A stretch of 64,000 nt of DNA from positions 248,001 through 312,000 of the forward strand of contig NZ_AP017558.1 of the NCBI RefSeq assembly GCF_002355635.1. The letters are read 5' to 3'. Shown here one piece after another: positions 1-9,900 of this stretch; within the stretch, counting starts at the first letter, position 1; each line of letters starts with the position of its first letter. Both the position numbers and the translations under genes were made by a program. The DNA is from Halopenitus persicus. GTDB taxonomy: Archaea; Halobacteriota; Halobacteria; Halobacteriales; Haloferacaceae. The notes beneath the pieces are model-generated. The model had not been told where the DNA came from and did no database searches. It saw nothing but the letters and a program-made list of their open reading frames with translations.

Positions 1-25
1 GATCCGCGAGGAGGGGACGAGCTCG

Positions 26-640
26 ATGCTCAACAACTGGGCGGCCACGCTCGACGCCTGCGTCCAGCGGATCGACTCCGCGATCGATCGGGTCAAACAG
101 AACCAGGAGACGCTCCAGCAACACTTCGAGGACCTCTCGGACACCCAGAACCTCGAACAGGAGTACGCCCGGAAGGCCGACGAGCTGAAACAGGAGATGA
201 AGGGACTGCTGGCCGGGCGGATGCCCTCCGATCTCCCGGACGACGAGAAACGGCGGTTCGAGATGCTCCGGAAGCGGTACCACCGCTACGAGATGTTCGA
301 GGAGAAGGCCGCCTCGCCGGTCGCGGAGACGCAGGGGCCCGAGATCCTCGGCGCGGTCGTCGAGGACATGGAGAACATCAAGCTGCTGTTGATAGACCAG
401 AGCCAGGAGTTCCGCAAGCTGGCGCTCTCGGAGAACTTCACGGAGAGCGGCGCGCTTCAGGACCTCGAGAACCTCGAGAGCTTCGTCGCCGAGTTCGGCG
501 ACGTGACGGAGCCGAGCGAGCAGATGGAGGAGAAGTCCGACGACGAGTTCGTCGAGGACCTGTTCGACATGCGCGAGTCGACGACCTCCGAGGAGGTCCA
601 ACAGCTCGACGAGGACGCGACGCTCGAGACGACACGGTAG
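26..640 (+). CDS. Hypothetical acidic coiled-coil protein, first gene of an AAA+ ATPase operon
   Basis: I do not recognise a family. The 204-residue product is highly charged and mostly helical. Residues about 15-65 have heptad-like spacing (VKQNQETLQQHFEDL, then KADELKQEM), suggesting a coiled coil, and the tail from residue 160 is strongly acidic. The frame is open to the window edge, so a longer N-terminus is possible. I chose the ATG at 26 because a good ribosome-binding sequence (GAGGAGGGG) lies 9 bases before it. It ends 6 bases before the next gene and reads in the same direction as the ATPase, so a scaffold or adaptor role beside that ATPase is plausible but unproven. Confidence 0.6.
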   Translation: MLNNWAATLDACVQRIDSAIDRVKQNQETLQQHFEDLSDTQNLEQEYARKADELKQEMKGLLAGRMPSDLPDDEKRRFEMLRKRYHRYEMFEEKAASPVAETQGPEILGAVVEDMENIKLLLIDQSQEFRKLALSENFTESGALQDLENLESFVAEFGDVTEPSEQMEEKSDDEFVEDLFDMRESTTSEEVQQLDEDATLETTR

Positions 641-646
641 GGCGGG

Positions 647-1321
647 ATGTTCGCTGCATCGTTCCTCGGGACCTTGCGGCACACGCAGGACCGGACCACG
701 GAGGAGCTTCGAAAGCGCCGCTACGACGACGCCGACGACGACGCCTGGCACGTCGTGGCGGACGCGCTGGATTCGGTCTGTGACCTCGTCGATCTGTGTC
801 TGCTCGGCGTCCCGCTTCCGACGACCGACGGGGTCGCCTCCCGGCGTGACGACGAGGCGATCGCGACGATCCTCGACCAGTGGTTCGAGCGTGACCCCTG
901 GAACGACGGGCACGGGTCGATGACGCCCGCGGAGGTCGGATCGGACGTCGACCTCGATCCCGCGGATCCCTCCGTCAAGCGGGTCGAGACGGTCGCGGAG
1001 ACGGTGATCGTCCCGCTGTCGACGGCCGGTCCGCGGGCGGCGAACTGGGACGTCCTCTTCGACCGTCTGGTCACCCACGCCGTCGCGGTGACGTCGGAGT
1101 GCCGGAAGCTCGCCGACCGGCAGCGCATCGACGGCGCCACCGACCTGGCGGCCGCCTGGGAGGGGGTCGCGGACCTGCTTGGCGACCTCGCGGCGTTCAT
1201 CGCGTTCGTCCGCCGGGCGGCCGCCTGGACGAACGAACCCGACCGGGAGACGATCGATCGCTCCGAGGCCGCGTTCACGGCCGCACGGACGTTGACCGAC
1301 GAGACCACCACCACGACATGA
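647..1321 (+). CDS. Hypothetical protein upstream of the AAA+ ATPase
   Basis: This is an unrecognised 224-residue soluble protein, largely alpha-helical and acidic, with no membrane segment or known motif that I can see. Its stop overlaps the start of the ATPase gene (ATGA), so the two are probably translationally coupled. It starts 6 bases after the preceding gene. The Trp-containing helices near residues 165-200 look like a helical-bundle core. Function is unknown; the coupling suggests a partner of the ATPase. Confidence 0.6.
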   Translation: MFAASFLGTLRHTQDRTTEELRKRRYDDADDDAWHVVADALDSVCDLVDLCLLGVPLPTTDGVASRRDDEAIATILDQWFERDPWNDGHGSMTPAEVGSDVDLDPADPSVKRVETVAETVIVPLSTAGPRAANWDVLFDRLVTHAVAVTSECRKLADRQRIDGATDLAAAWEGVADLLGDLAAFIAFVRRAAAWTNEPDRETIDRSEAAFTAARTLTDETTTTT

Positions 1322-3213
1322 CACGGAACAACCTCAACCCGATCAAGACCGACGACCAACCGACCTCACACGTCCGCGTCGGGGCGAGCAAGGTCGGCGC
1401 CGACGCCGACCTCGTCGAGGTCATCCACAACGACCGGAGCGCGTACTTCCGGGTCGAGACCGAGGACGACCAGATCGTGAGCAACATCGGGAACAAAGCC
1501 TACATCAACGCCAACGTCGAGCATCTCTTCGGCGGGATCGACTTCTCGGGGGGCGACAAGTTCGTCGTCGACGGGAGCGCGAGCCTGGCGTCGATCCCCG
1601 CGGCCGACTCGGCGACCGTCCACCCGAAGACGGTCGCGCCGGACGTCCTCGAGGAACACCTCCGGTCGGAGGAGTACCTGCTTCACCGGATCGAGGAGGT
1701 CGCGGAGGTCCGGGGGTCGCTCGTCCGCTTTACCGTCACCGAGGCCGAGCCGGGCGCCTACTCGACGCTCCGCGTGACCGAAGATACCGACCTGGAGTTC
1801 GTCGACGAGCCCGCGGAGCCGCCACGACAGCCGACGGGAGCCGGCCAGCGCGGCGGTCCCGGTGGCGGCTCCGGCCGACGCGGCGGCGCCGGGGGCGGTC
1901 CGGGCGCCGGCGGACCCGGGGGACGAGGCGCTCCCGGCGGCGAGGGACGACCGGACGACGGAGCGACCGTCTCGATCGAGCCGACGGTCCCGAACGTGAG
2001 CTTCGAGGAGGACGTCGCCGGGCTGGAGTCGGTCAAGGAGACGGCGCGGATGCTGCTGGCCCTCTTCGACACCGAGATCCGCGAGCGGATCGTCGAGATG
2101 TACGGCGACGAGTTCGCCGAGCGGGGCGGGAGCATGCTGTTGTACGGCCCGCCGGGCTGCGGCAAGACGCACGTCTCGGAGGCGATCGCCTACGAGGCGA
2201 AACACGAGACCGGGATCGAGGACCAGTACGGCGAGGTGGTCTTCCTGGAGATCCGCGGCAGCGACATCCAGTCGAAGTACGCCGGCGAGGCCGAAAAGAA
2301 CGTGAGCGCCGTCTTCGACCAGGCCCACCGGATCGCCCAGGAGGAGGGGTTCGCCGTCCTCTTCTTCGACGAGATCGAGACGCTCATCCCGGACCGGAGC
2401 GACGACAACCTCCAGCGGCACGAGCGGGCGCTGACGAACGCGTTCCTCCAGGAGATGAACGACGTGGAGGACAACCTGCTCGTGATCGGCGCGACGAACA
2501 TGCCCTTCACGATCGACCCGGCCGCGACCCGGCGGTTCCCGATCCAGCAGTTCATCGAACAGCCCGACGAACGGGTGATGTCGGAGGTCTGGCGCAAGCA
2601 GCTGGGCTCCCTGCCGAACACCGACAGCATCGACTTCGAGCGGCTCGGCGAGGCGTCGGTCGGCTACACGCCGGCGGAGGTTGCCGACCGCATCCTGGGC
2701 AGCGACCTCCAGCGCGAGCTCATCCGGAGCGTGATCGACGGCGAGCCACAGGAAGTGACCACGGAGTACCTGCTCGACCGGCTCGAGGGGACCGAGCCGA
2801 AGACGGTCAGACAGTACGTCTCGAGCGTCCGCGAGCAGCTGGACGACCTCGAGGGCTACCCGGAGATGCGCGATTACGTCCACGAACAGGCCGACGAGCA
2901 CGGGATCGATCTCCAGGGAGGACCCGGCGGTCCCGGGGGCAACGCGCTCTCCTCGCTGCTCGCCGACCAGGAGGACGGAACCGGCGAGGGTGGATCGGAT
3001 GGGGACGCGGGCTCCGATGGAGGCGGATCGGATGGCGGAACGGGTGCCGGCGAGGGCCGACGAGGTGGCGGTTCGGGATCCAACGCCGGGGAAACGAGCG
3101 CAGGCGAGACCCCCATGTCCGGGGATGGATCGGCCGCCAACGATGGACCGGCCGAGCAAGCGAGCGAGGGAGCCATCGGGAACGCGGAACCGGTCGACCG
3201 GGGTGACCGGTGA
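1318..3213 (+). CDS. AAA+ ATPase (CDC48/FtsH-like module) with Gly-rich linkers
   Basis: This 631-residue protein has one AAA+ module. Walker A (GPPGCGKT) is at residues 277-284 and Walker B (FFDEIE) near 349-354. A GATN sensor-1 motif follows, then an ATRRF arginine segment. Residues 1-165 form a beta-rich N-domain that resembles a CDC48-type adaptor domain in position only. A Gly/Arg-rich linker covers about 171-215 and a Gly/Ser/Asp-rich, low-complexity tail runs from about 533. The open frame extends upstream to 1099, but the ATG at 1318 overlaps the previous stop and gives a sensible N-terminus. AAA+ proteins of this kind use ATP to remodel or unfold proteins; the substrate is unknown. 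The propeller gene follows with an overlapping start. Confidence 0.85.
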   Translation: MTRNNLNPIKTDDQPTSHVRVGASKVGADADLVEVIHNDRSAYFRVETEDDQIVSNIGNKAYINANVEHLFGGIDFSGGDKFVVDGSASLASIPAADSATVHPKTVAPDVLEEHLRSEEYLLHRIEEVAEVRGSLVRFTVTEAEPGAYSTLRVTEDTDLEFVDEPAEPPRQPTGAGQRGGPGGGSGRRGGAGGGPGAGGPGGRGAPGGEGRPDDGATVSIEPTVPNVSFEEDVAGLESVKETARMLLALFDTEIRERIVEMYGDEFAERGGSMLLYGPPGCGKTHVSEAIAYEAKHETGIEDQYGEVVFLEIRGSDIQSKYAGEAEKNVSAVFDQAHRIAQEEGFAVLFFDEIETLIPDRSDDNLQRHERALTNAFLQEMNDVEDNLLVIGATNMPFTIDPAATRRFPIQQFIEQPDERVMSEVWRKQLGSLPNTDSIDFERLGEASVGYTPAEVADRILGSDLQRELIRSVIDGEPQEVTTEYLLDRLEGTEPKTVRQYVSSVREQLDDLEGYPEMRDYVHEQADEHGIDLQGGPGGPGGNALSSLLADQEDGTGEGGSDGDAGSDGGGSDGGTGAGEGRRGGGSGSNAGETSAGETPMSGDGSAANDGPAEQASEGAIGNAEPVDRGDR

Positions 3214-5924
3214 TGCCGGCCGGGTCGGCCGAGTACGTTCGGACGTCCTCCTTCGAGGTGGGCGAGCTGGACGCGTGGGCGGTCTCGGCGGATCGCGTCT
3301 GCATCCTGGCCAACGGGACGGAGGTGTACGTCGTCGGCGAGGAACGCGACCAGATAACCCTGCCGTCGGCCGCCGAAAGCGTCGCGTTGAGCGACCACCT
3401 CTACGCGGTCACTGACGACGGGGTCGACGCCTACAGCCTCTCCGGGACGCGGCTCTGGCGCGTGTCGATCCCGGATGCGGTCCGCGTGGCCGCCCCGGGC
3501 GAGAGCGGCTTCGCGGTCGTGTTGACCGCGGACGACGAGCTGGTCGGGCTCGACGCGACCAGCGGCCAGGAGCGGTTCCGCGTCGACCGGCCGCACTCGG
3601 ACGTCTCGGCGACGCCGGCGGTCGTCTGTACCGACGACGCCCTCGTGTTGGCGGCGTGGTCGTTCCTGTCGGTGCTCGGGCCGACCGGCGAGAGCCGGCT
3701 CCAGAAACGCGTCGACGGGGCGATAAGCGATCTCGGCGTGGTCGGGGACACGATCGTCTGCGTGATGAAGGACGCACGCTGCGTCGGGATCGACGTCGAA
3801 ACCGGCGACCGGAAGTGGAGCCACGACTGGCAGGTCGACCGGATCGACCCCTTCGGCCGCGAGGAGATCATCCTTCGGGCGGAGGGGGAGATCCGGTCGA
3901 TCGACGCCGACGGCGAGTGGACGACCCTCGAGCTCGACGACGGCCTGCCGGTCACCGCCGCCGGCGGCGAGCCGGTCTGCGTGATCGTCGACACGGTCGC
4001 GAACGTCTACCGCCGCCTCTCGGAGGAGTGGACGCTGGATGCGACGGTGCTCTCGGAGTCGCTGACCGCCGCCGCCGACGCGATCCACGCGGAGCTGCAC
4101 AACGTCGGCGACACCGCGGCCGCCGCAACGATCGCGATCGACCTGGTCGGGGCACGGTGTTCGGACCCGAGCCACGAGGTGACGCTGCTCGAGGACGAGT
4201 CCGAGCGCCTCCGGTTCCCGCTGGCGTCGATCGACGACGAGGTCGTCGAGGCCACGATCACGGCCGATGGCGAGCCGATCGTCGAGGAGCGGCTCCGGGT
4301 CACGGGTGGGAACGACTCGATCGACGTGACCGTCACGCCGACGCGGCTGACCCCGGAGGGGCTCCGCGTGTCGGTGACGCTCGCGAACACGACCGGCGTC
4401 CCCGTCGAGAACGTCCGGATCAACCCGATGAACGAGCGCGTCGACCGGATCGACCCCAACGACGAGACGACGCTTACCCTCGAGGCGCCGGCCGACGGCA
4501 CGCTGACGATCTCCGACGCCAACAGCATCCGCCGCACGATCGACGTCCCGCGGCCGGAGGATCCCCTCGCCGCCGAGTGCGAGTTCGGCGACGACGTGGC
4601 CGTCGTCCGGGTGCGAAACGACTCAAGGGCGACCGTCGTCGACGAGCTGACGATCGATGGCGAGGCGCTCGCGACGTCGGTTACCCGGACGTTCGAGGGC
4701 GGCCCGGGCAGCGTCCTCGAGCTGGTCTCGCCGCCCCTCGAGGCGGGAGCCACCACGGTCTCGGTGACCGGCCACTTCCTCGACCACGAATCCGAGATCG
4801 AGGTTCCGGAGTCGGCCGTCGTGAGCGCCGGCGGGAAGGCTCACGCTCCGTCCGCGACCGCGTCCAGCGGCGGAGCGGTCGGCAACGGCGGGTCGGTCGG
4901 CGGCGCTCCGAACAGCGACGCCGCGGCGCCCGGCAGCGGCGAGCTCGAATTGGAGCGCCGGATCGATCCCCTGCCGCCGGTCGTGGGCGACCTCTGCCTC
5001 GAGCACGTCGACGTCGAGAACGTCGGCCACGGCCCCGAGGCGGTGACCGTGAGCACGCCCGACGCCGCGCCGGTCACCGAGACGATCCGGCCGGGGGAGT
5101 TCCGCACGTTCACCCGGCTCCACTCCTTCACCGGCGTCGGCGAGGACGTCGTCCCGCCGGTGACCGTCGAGAGCGGCGGCGTCGAACGGACGGCGGGCAA
5201 GCTCGACACCGATCCCGACGTCCCCGAACTGTACTGTCGGGGACTTCTGCTTCCCGACCGCGACGGATACGTCCTCGAGGTGACCGCGGTCAACACGGCC
5301 GAGAGCCGGCTCCGCGTGCGCGACCTCGCGCTCGACGTCTACGAGTTCCGCGACCCCCCCGAAGAGATTCACGTCCCGCCCCACGAGTCGGTGACGTCGA
5401 CATACCCGGTGGAGGGGCCGGATCCAAGCAGCGTCGGCGGCTACGACGGCCTCCGATACGTCGCCGACGGCTCGGTCGCACCCGCCCGCGAGCTGGAGGT
5501 GCTCGTCGAGGCTCCCACGGGGGGTGCGGACGGACTCGACACGCTGGCCGTCACGGTCGACCCGGAGACGGCGATCGACGCCGACGGCGGGACGGTGGCG
5601 ATCGCCCTCGAGAACGGCGGCGGGTCGACGGTGACCGACCTGTCGATCGCCGCCCGCGGGGAGCAGGTTCGGACGATCCTCTACGACGAGGACGTCGTCC
5701 CGGAGCTTGCGCCCGGCGAGACCCACGTTCACTACGTCGACGCCGAGGGCGTCGAGGGCGGCCTCGACGTCGCGGTGGACGTCGACGGAACCGTCGGGGG
5801 TGTCGACCACGAGGAGACGTTTTTCATCGTCGGGTCGCCGGAGTCGGTCTCGATCGACCGCGAGACGGAGCGGAGCGGCCCGGACCACTCCCCGCGCGTC
5901 TCAACCGGCTTCTCGGTCGAGTGA
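3213..5924 (+). CDS. Beta-propeller (PQQ-like) protein with Ig/CARDB-like repeats
   Basis: The 903-residue product begins with a PQQ/WD-like propeller (about 1-270), with repeat signatures such as SGTRLWRVSIP, TSGQERFRV and ETGDRKWSHDW. The rest is a series of beta-sandwich repeats of the CARDB/Ig-like type, each opening with an LxNxG-type strand (LHNVGDT, LANTTGV, VENVGHG, LENGGGS). I see no signal peptide or membrane helix, which is odd for CARDB-type domains and suggests a cytoplasmic scaffold. A GTG at 3210 directly precedes the chosen ATG at 3213. The TGATG overlap with the ATPase stop indicates translational coupling. It is probably a large protein-binding platform working with the ATPase. 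Confidence 0.75.
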   Translation: MPAGSAEYVRTSSFEVGELDAWAVSADRVCILANGTEVYVVGEERDQITLPSAAESVALSDHLYAVTDDGVDAYSLSGTRLWRVSIPDAVRVAAPGESGFAVVLTADDELVGLDATSGQERFRVDRPHSDVSATPAVVCTDDALVLAAWSFLSVLGPTGESRLQKRVDGAISDLGVVGDTIVCVMKDARCVGIDVETGDRKWSHDWQVDRIDPFGREEIILRAEGEIRSIDADGEWTTLELDDGLPVTAAGGEPVCVIVDTVANVYRRLSEEWTLDATVLSESLTAAADAIHAELHNVGDTAAAATIAIDLVGARCSDPSHEVTLLEDESERLRFPLASIDDEVVEATITADGEPIVEERLRVTGGNDSIDVTVTPTRLTPEGLRVSVTLANTTGVPVENVRINPMNERVDRIDPNDETTLTLEAPADGTLTISDANSIRRTIDVPRPEDPLAAECEFGDDVAVVRVRNDSRATVVDELTIDGEALATSVTRTFEGGPGSVLELVSPPLEAGATTVSVTGHFLDHESEIEVPESAVVSAGGKAHAPSATASSGGAVGNGGSVGGAPNSDAAAPGSGELELERRIDPLPPVVGDLCLEHVDVENVGHGPEAVTVSTPDAAPVTETIRPGEFRTFTRLHSFTGVGEDVVPPVTVESGGVERTAGKLDTDPDVPELYCRGLLLPDRDGYVLEVTAVNTAESRLRVRDLALDVYEFRDPPEEIHVPPHESVTSTYPVEGPDPSSVGGYDGLRYVADGSVAPARELEVLVEAPTGGADGLDTLAVTVDPETAIDADGGTVAIALENGGGSTVTDLSIAARGEQVRTILYDEDVVPELAPGETHVHYVDAEGVEGGLDVAVDVDGTVGGVDHEETFFIVGSPESVSIDRETERSGPDHSPRVSTGFSVE

Positions 5925-5945
5925 TCGCTCAGGGAGAGGAACCGC

Positions 5946-6905
5946 TCAGTACTCGATGGCGCCGGCGTACCGGTCCAACAGAAGGACGGCCGCCGCGCCG
6001 CCGACCGCCGCGAGGCCGAACCGCGGCGCGGCGGCACCCCACGAGGACCCCGTGTCCGCGAGGACGCGCCCCACCTCGACCAGCGGCGCGCGCAACGCGC
6101 CGACGATGAGGCTCACGAGGAAGGCGACGGTCGCCGCCCGGTAGGTCGCGAGCGCGCGGCGCACTGCATGCGCGACCGTGAAGAGGCCGACGACCCCGCC
6201 GCCGCAGAAGACGATCACGGGCGGCGCCGCCGCGAGCAGCGCGTCCGGGCTCCCGCCCGAAACCGCGCCGAGGACGGCGTCGATGAACGTCGAGAGGGCG
6301 TCGGTCATTCGCTCGTATTGGCCGAGAATGACGAGCACGAGCGACCCGGAGACGCCGGGCATCACCATCGCGCTCACCGCGAGGGCGCCGGCAAGGAAGA
6401 CGACCGCGAGCCCGTCGCCGAGCGCGCCCGCGGCGTACCCCGAGACGAGGAAGGCCACGACGAAGCCGGCGACCGCGGCGGCCTTCCGGCCCGGCGTCGA
6501 CAGGTCGACCTCGTGTCGGAGGACGACCGCGGAGGCGGCGATCAGCCCGAAGAAGAAGCCGAAGGTGACGACCGGTGCGGCCTCGAGCAGGTGCTCGACG
6601 ACGCGCAGGACGGTCACGATCGCGGTTCCGATGCCCGCCCCGAGCACGAGGAGGAACGGGCCGTCCATCTCGAGGAACGCCGCGCGGGCGTCGGGCAGGT
6701 TTTTGGGGCGGATACCGACGAGGACGCGCCGGACGCGCCGGGGGTCGACAGCGGTCACCGCCGCGATGAGACGCTCGTATATCCCCGTGATCAGCGCGAT
6801 CGTCCCGCCGGAGACGCCGGGGACCGCGTCGGCACATCCCATCGCGACTCCGCGCAGATAGACGCCGAGCCACTCGGGGACGACCGCCTCAGGGGCGTCG
6901 ACCAT
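5946..6905 (-). CDS. DUF368 polyprenyl-phosphate transporter
   Basis: This is a polytopic membrane protein of 319 residues. The DUF368 signature appears twice, as an internal duplication: VPGVSGGT at residues 28-35 and MPGVSGS at 182-188. Bacterial DUF368 proteins (PopT) are known to return undecaprenyl phosphate from the outer to the inner membrane leaflet. The gene lies 6 bases downstream of aglB on the same strand, so the two are almost certainly co-transcribed. Inference: it recycles dolichyl phosphate released by AglB after glycan transfer. Length and duplication are typical of the family. Confidence 0.85.
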   Translation of the reverse strand: MVDAPEAVVPEWLGVYLRGVAMGCADAVPGVSGGTIALITGIYERLIAAVTAVDPRRVRRVLVGIRPKNLPDARAAFLEMDGPFLLVLGAGIGTAIVTVLRVVEHLLEAAPVVTFGFFFGLIAASAVVLRHEVDLSTPGRKAAAVAGFVVAFLVSGYAAGALGDGLAVVFLAGALAVSAMVMPGVSGSLVLVILGQYERMTDALSTFIDAVLGAVSGGSPDALLAAAPPVIVFCGGGVVGLFTVAHAVRRALATYRAATVAFLVSLIVGALRAPLVEVGRVLADTGSSWGAAAPRFGLAAVGGAAAVLLLDRYAGAIEY

Positions 6906-6911
6906 CGGGAG

Positions 6912-9900
6912 TTAGGGAGTAGCTGTGCCGGAAACGGCCGTGGCCGGATCCGCGCCGGTCGCGATGACCGCCGGAGCGATCGCGTTCGTGGTTCCATCGT
7001 CGGTCGTGCCGTCGCCGGTCGAGTTCGTGGAACCGCCGTCGGTCGTGTTCGACCCGTCGGTGGCGGTCGAGTCGTCCGACGCGGTGTCGTTGTCGGTGGC
7101 GTTCCCGTCGTCGCCGCCGAGGAGCGACTCCTCCTCGAGTTCGACCGTCGCGGCCGAGTCGTTCTCGCCGACGACCTGGCCCTCGGTGACGGTCACGGTG
7201 CCGGTGTTGTAGGTGAGGCTGCCGTTGCTCGCGGTCGGCGCGGTGCCGACCTGGTAGGGGCCGGTCGCGCGGACGCTCACGTTGGTGTAGCCGTTCTCGG
7301 GGCCGTACTCGTCGTAGCCGGTGGTCGAGTAGGGGACGTGGAACGAGAACTCGCCGTTCTCGTCGGCGATGGCGAACTGCCGGTAGATGAACGTCTCGTT
7401 GGAGTGCGGATAGGTCATCTCGACGGCCGCCTCGACCTCCTGGCCGGGCTCGGCGCCGGAGCCCTCGATTGTCGCGCCGGGGACCTTCTCGAAGGTCTTC
7501 ACCCAGTTGGCCCGGGTGGTACGCAGCTGCGTGTTGAAGGCCTGGCTGGCGTTCGACTCGGTCGCGTGGACCAGCCGGTAGTGTTCGAGGGCCTCGACGC
7601 GCTCGAGCGGCATCGATCCGATGCCGCCGATCTGCGCGGTGCCGCTCCGGTTCTCGACGAACGACTCCGCCTCCGCCATGGACCCGAATGCCTGGGCAAC
7701 CGGTTCACCCTCGGCCTGCGGGACCGTCCGGATCGTGGTCCGGGAACCGTCGGCGGCCTCGACGGGCGTCTCGTCCCAGTTGAGCACGATCGGCTCGGGC
7801 TCTTTGGCGCTGCCGTGGTACTCGTAGAGCCGGACCATCAGGCTCTCGTAGTAGCGCTGCTCGCGCGTCTGTGTGGCGACGCGGAACCCGCCCTGCTGTG
7901 TCGGCCGGTAGATGGCGCCGAGGAAGTCGCGCTGGGTCGCGTTCCCGTCGTCGTAGAAGGTGACGGGCGCGGTGAACTTCGAGCTCGGGTGAACCATCTG
8001 CCAGTCGACCATCACGTAGCGGGTGTGCTCGCCCTCGGTGCTCTGGTCCGCGAGGACGCTCTGTGCGCGCTCCTCGCTGGGCGCGAGCAGGAAGTTCGCG
8101 GCCCGGCGGGCGTTCTGCTGGAACGGGTTCGCGTTGGGGATCCGATGAGCTCTGGTGGTTATCCAGTGGCCGTAGTCCCACCACGACTGCACGCCGTAGG
8201 CGCCCTCGGGGTACTCGAAGTCGCCGTCCGCGGGGCGCTCGTAGGTGCCCTGGTACTCCAGCGCGTTGTCGTGGCCCTCGAGCTCGCCCGGATGGGGCGT
8301 CTCCTCGTTCATCCACTGGAGGCTCTCGTCCCACTCGACGACGCTGCCGGGGCCGGTGTTCGCGCCGGCGGCCCACACCGGGGTGACCATCGCGACGAGC
8401 GGCGCGAACAGCACGAGCACGACCGCCCCGAGGATCATCACCTGCCAGCCCTGCACGGAGTCGGCGGCCTCGAGCACCGACTTTCCGCGCACGTCGAGCG
8501 CGCCGAGCACGAGCTGGAAGCCGTAGCCGGCGCCGACCGCGACGACGACCGCGAGGTAGTAGTTGAACCGGCCCTGCGTGAACGCCATCGAGAGGATGAA
8601 CAGCCCCCAGACGACGAAGTAGAGCTCCTCGGCGTCGTAGCGCGCGAGGTAGGTCGCGCCCACGAGGAACGCCGTGGCCAGCGCCAGGCCGACGACCTGC
8701 CAGGAGAGCCCGACGAGGCCGCCGATCGCGTCGTAGACGCCCGGAATCACGTAGACGCTGCCGATCACGGCCGCCGCGGCGACGACGTAGCCCGTCTCCC
8801 GGGTGTCGTCGCTGCGGATCAGGGGGCGCGCGAGGACCACGAGGATCGCGATCAGCGCGAAGAAGAACGCGAAGCCGTACTGCGAGAGGACGAAGGGCGC
8901 AAAGTCCGACTGCATCAGGGGCGGCTGCGCCTCGCTGATTGTGCGCGTGGCTGCCGCGGTGGAGAAGGCGATCGTTCGAAGGAGGTTCGTGGCGATGGTG
9001 TTCCACGCCGCGGGAACCGCCACCGCGAGGACGCCGATCGAGGCGGCGATCAGTCCGCCGACGGCGGCGGGATAGGCACGCGGGTCGATGTCGCGGGCGT
9101 TCCACTGCCGTGCGAGGAACGCCAGAAACGCGCTGCCGGCGGCGGCGCCGAGCGGGAGGACGACCTGCAGGAGCGAGTAAGCGGTCGTCTCGAAGGACAG
9201 GCTATCGAGCGGAACCACCATCAGGAGGCCAGCGGCGGCCATCGAGACGGTCCCGACGAACGCGATCGGCTCGGGGCTGTCGCCGTGGACCACGTCGCTC
9301 GTGATCTTGATCACGAGGAAGATCCCGGTGAACCCGACGAGCATCACGCCGGGCTGCCAGGTGGCCATATATAAGGCGATCGCGAGGCCGGCGGCGGCGG
9401 CAACCCCAACCGGGCGTTTGAGTGCCTCCCAGTCCTGATCGACGACGAGCTCCCAGACGGGTTTATCTCGTTCGGCAACCCCGAGCGCGACGAAGAACGC
9501 GAGGACCGCGAGCGTGGAGAAGAAAACCTCGCCCGCATGGTGGTCCGGGAAGCCCACCAGCGTCTGGCTGAAGAAGGTCCCGGGAAGCAGTCCGAGGACG
9601 GCGACGGCCACGACCGCCGAGAGTCGGTCGACGAACCGCCGAGCGATGAAGTACACCGGGATCGCGACCGCGGTCCCGACGATCGGCGCGATCACGAGCA
9701 TCGCCTGCATCAGTCCCTCCTCGCCGCCGCCGGTTATCGGCGAGGAGACGATCGCGAAGATGGCGATGAGATGGTCCCAGAGGGTTCCGAAGTGGCCCGC
9801 GTCGACCCCGTAGGGGAAGCCAGACCAGACTTCGTAGGAAAGCGTGCTCGGCCAGTGCTCGAGGAGATAGGACGTCTCGCGGAAGTGGTACCAGGCGTCG

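Noticed and set aside
1366-3159. A 597-codon minus-strand frame opposite the AAA+ ATPase
   Set aside because: It has no motif and a composition typical of antisense frames in GC-rich DNA. The plus strand encodes a clear ATPase.
6168-9374. A 1068-codon plus-strand frame opposite DUF368 and aglB
   Set aside because: It is a high-GC shadow frame with no domain, running antisense to two well-supported membrane protein genes.
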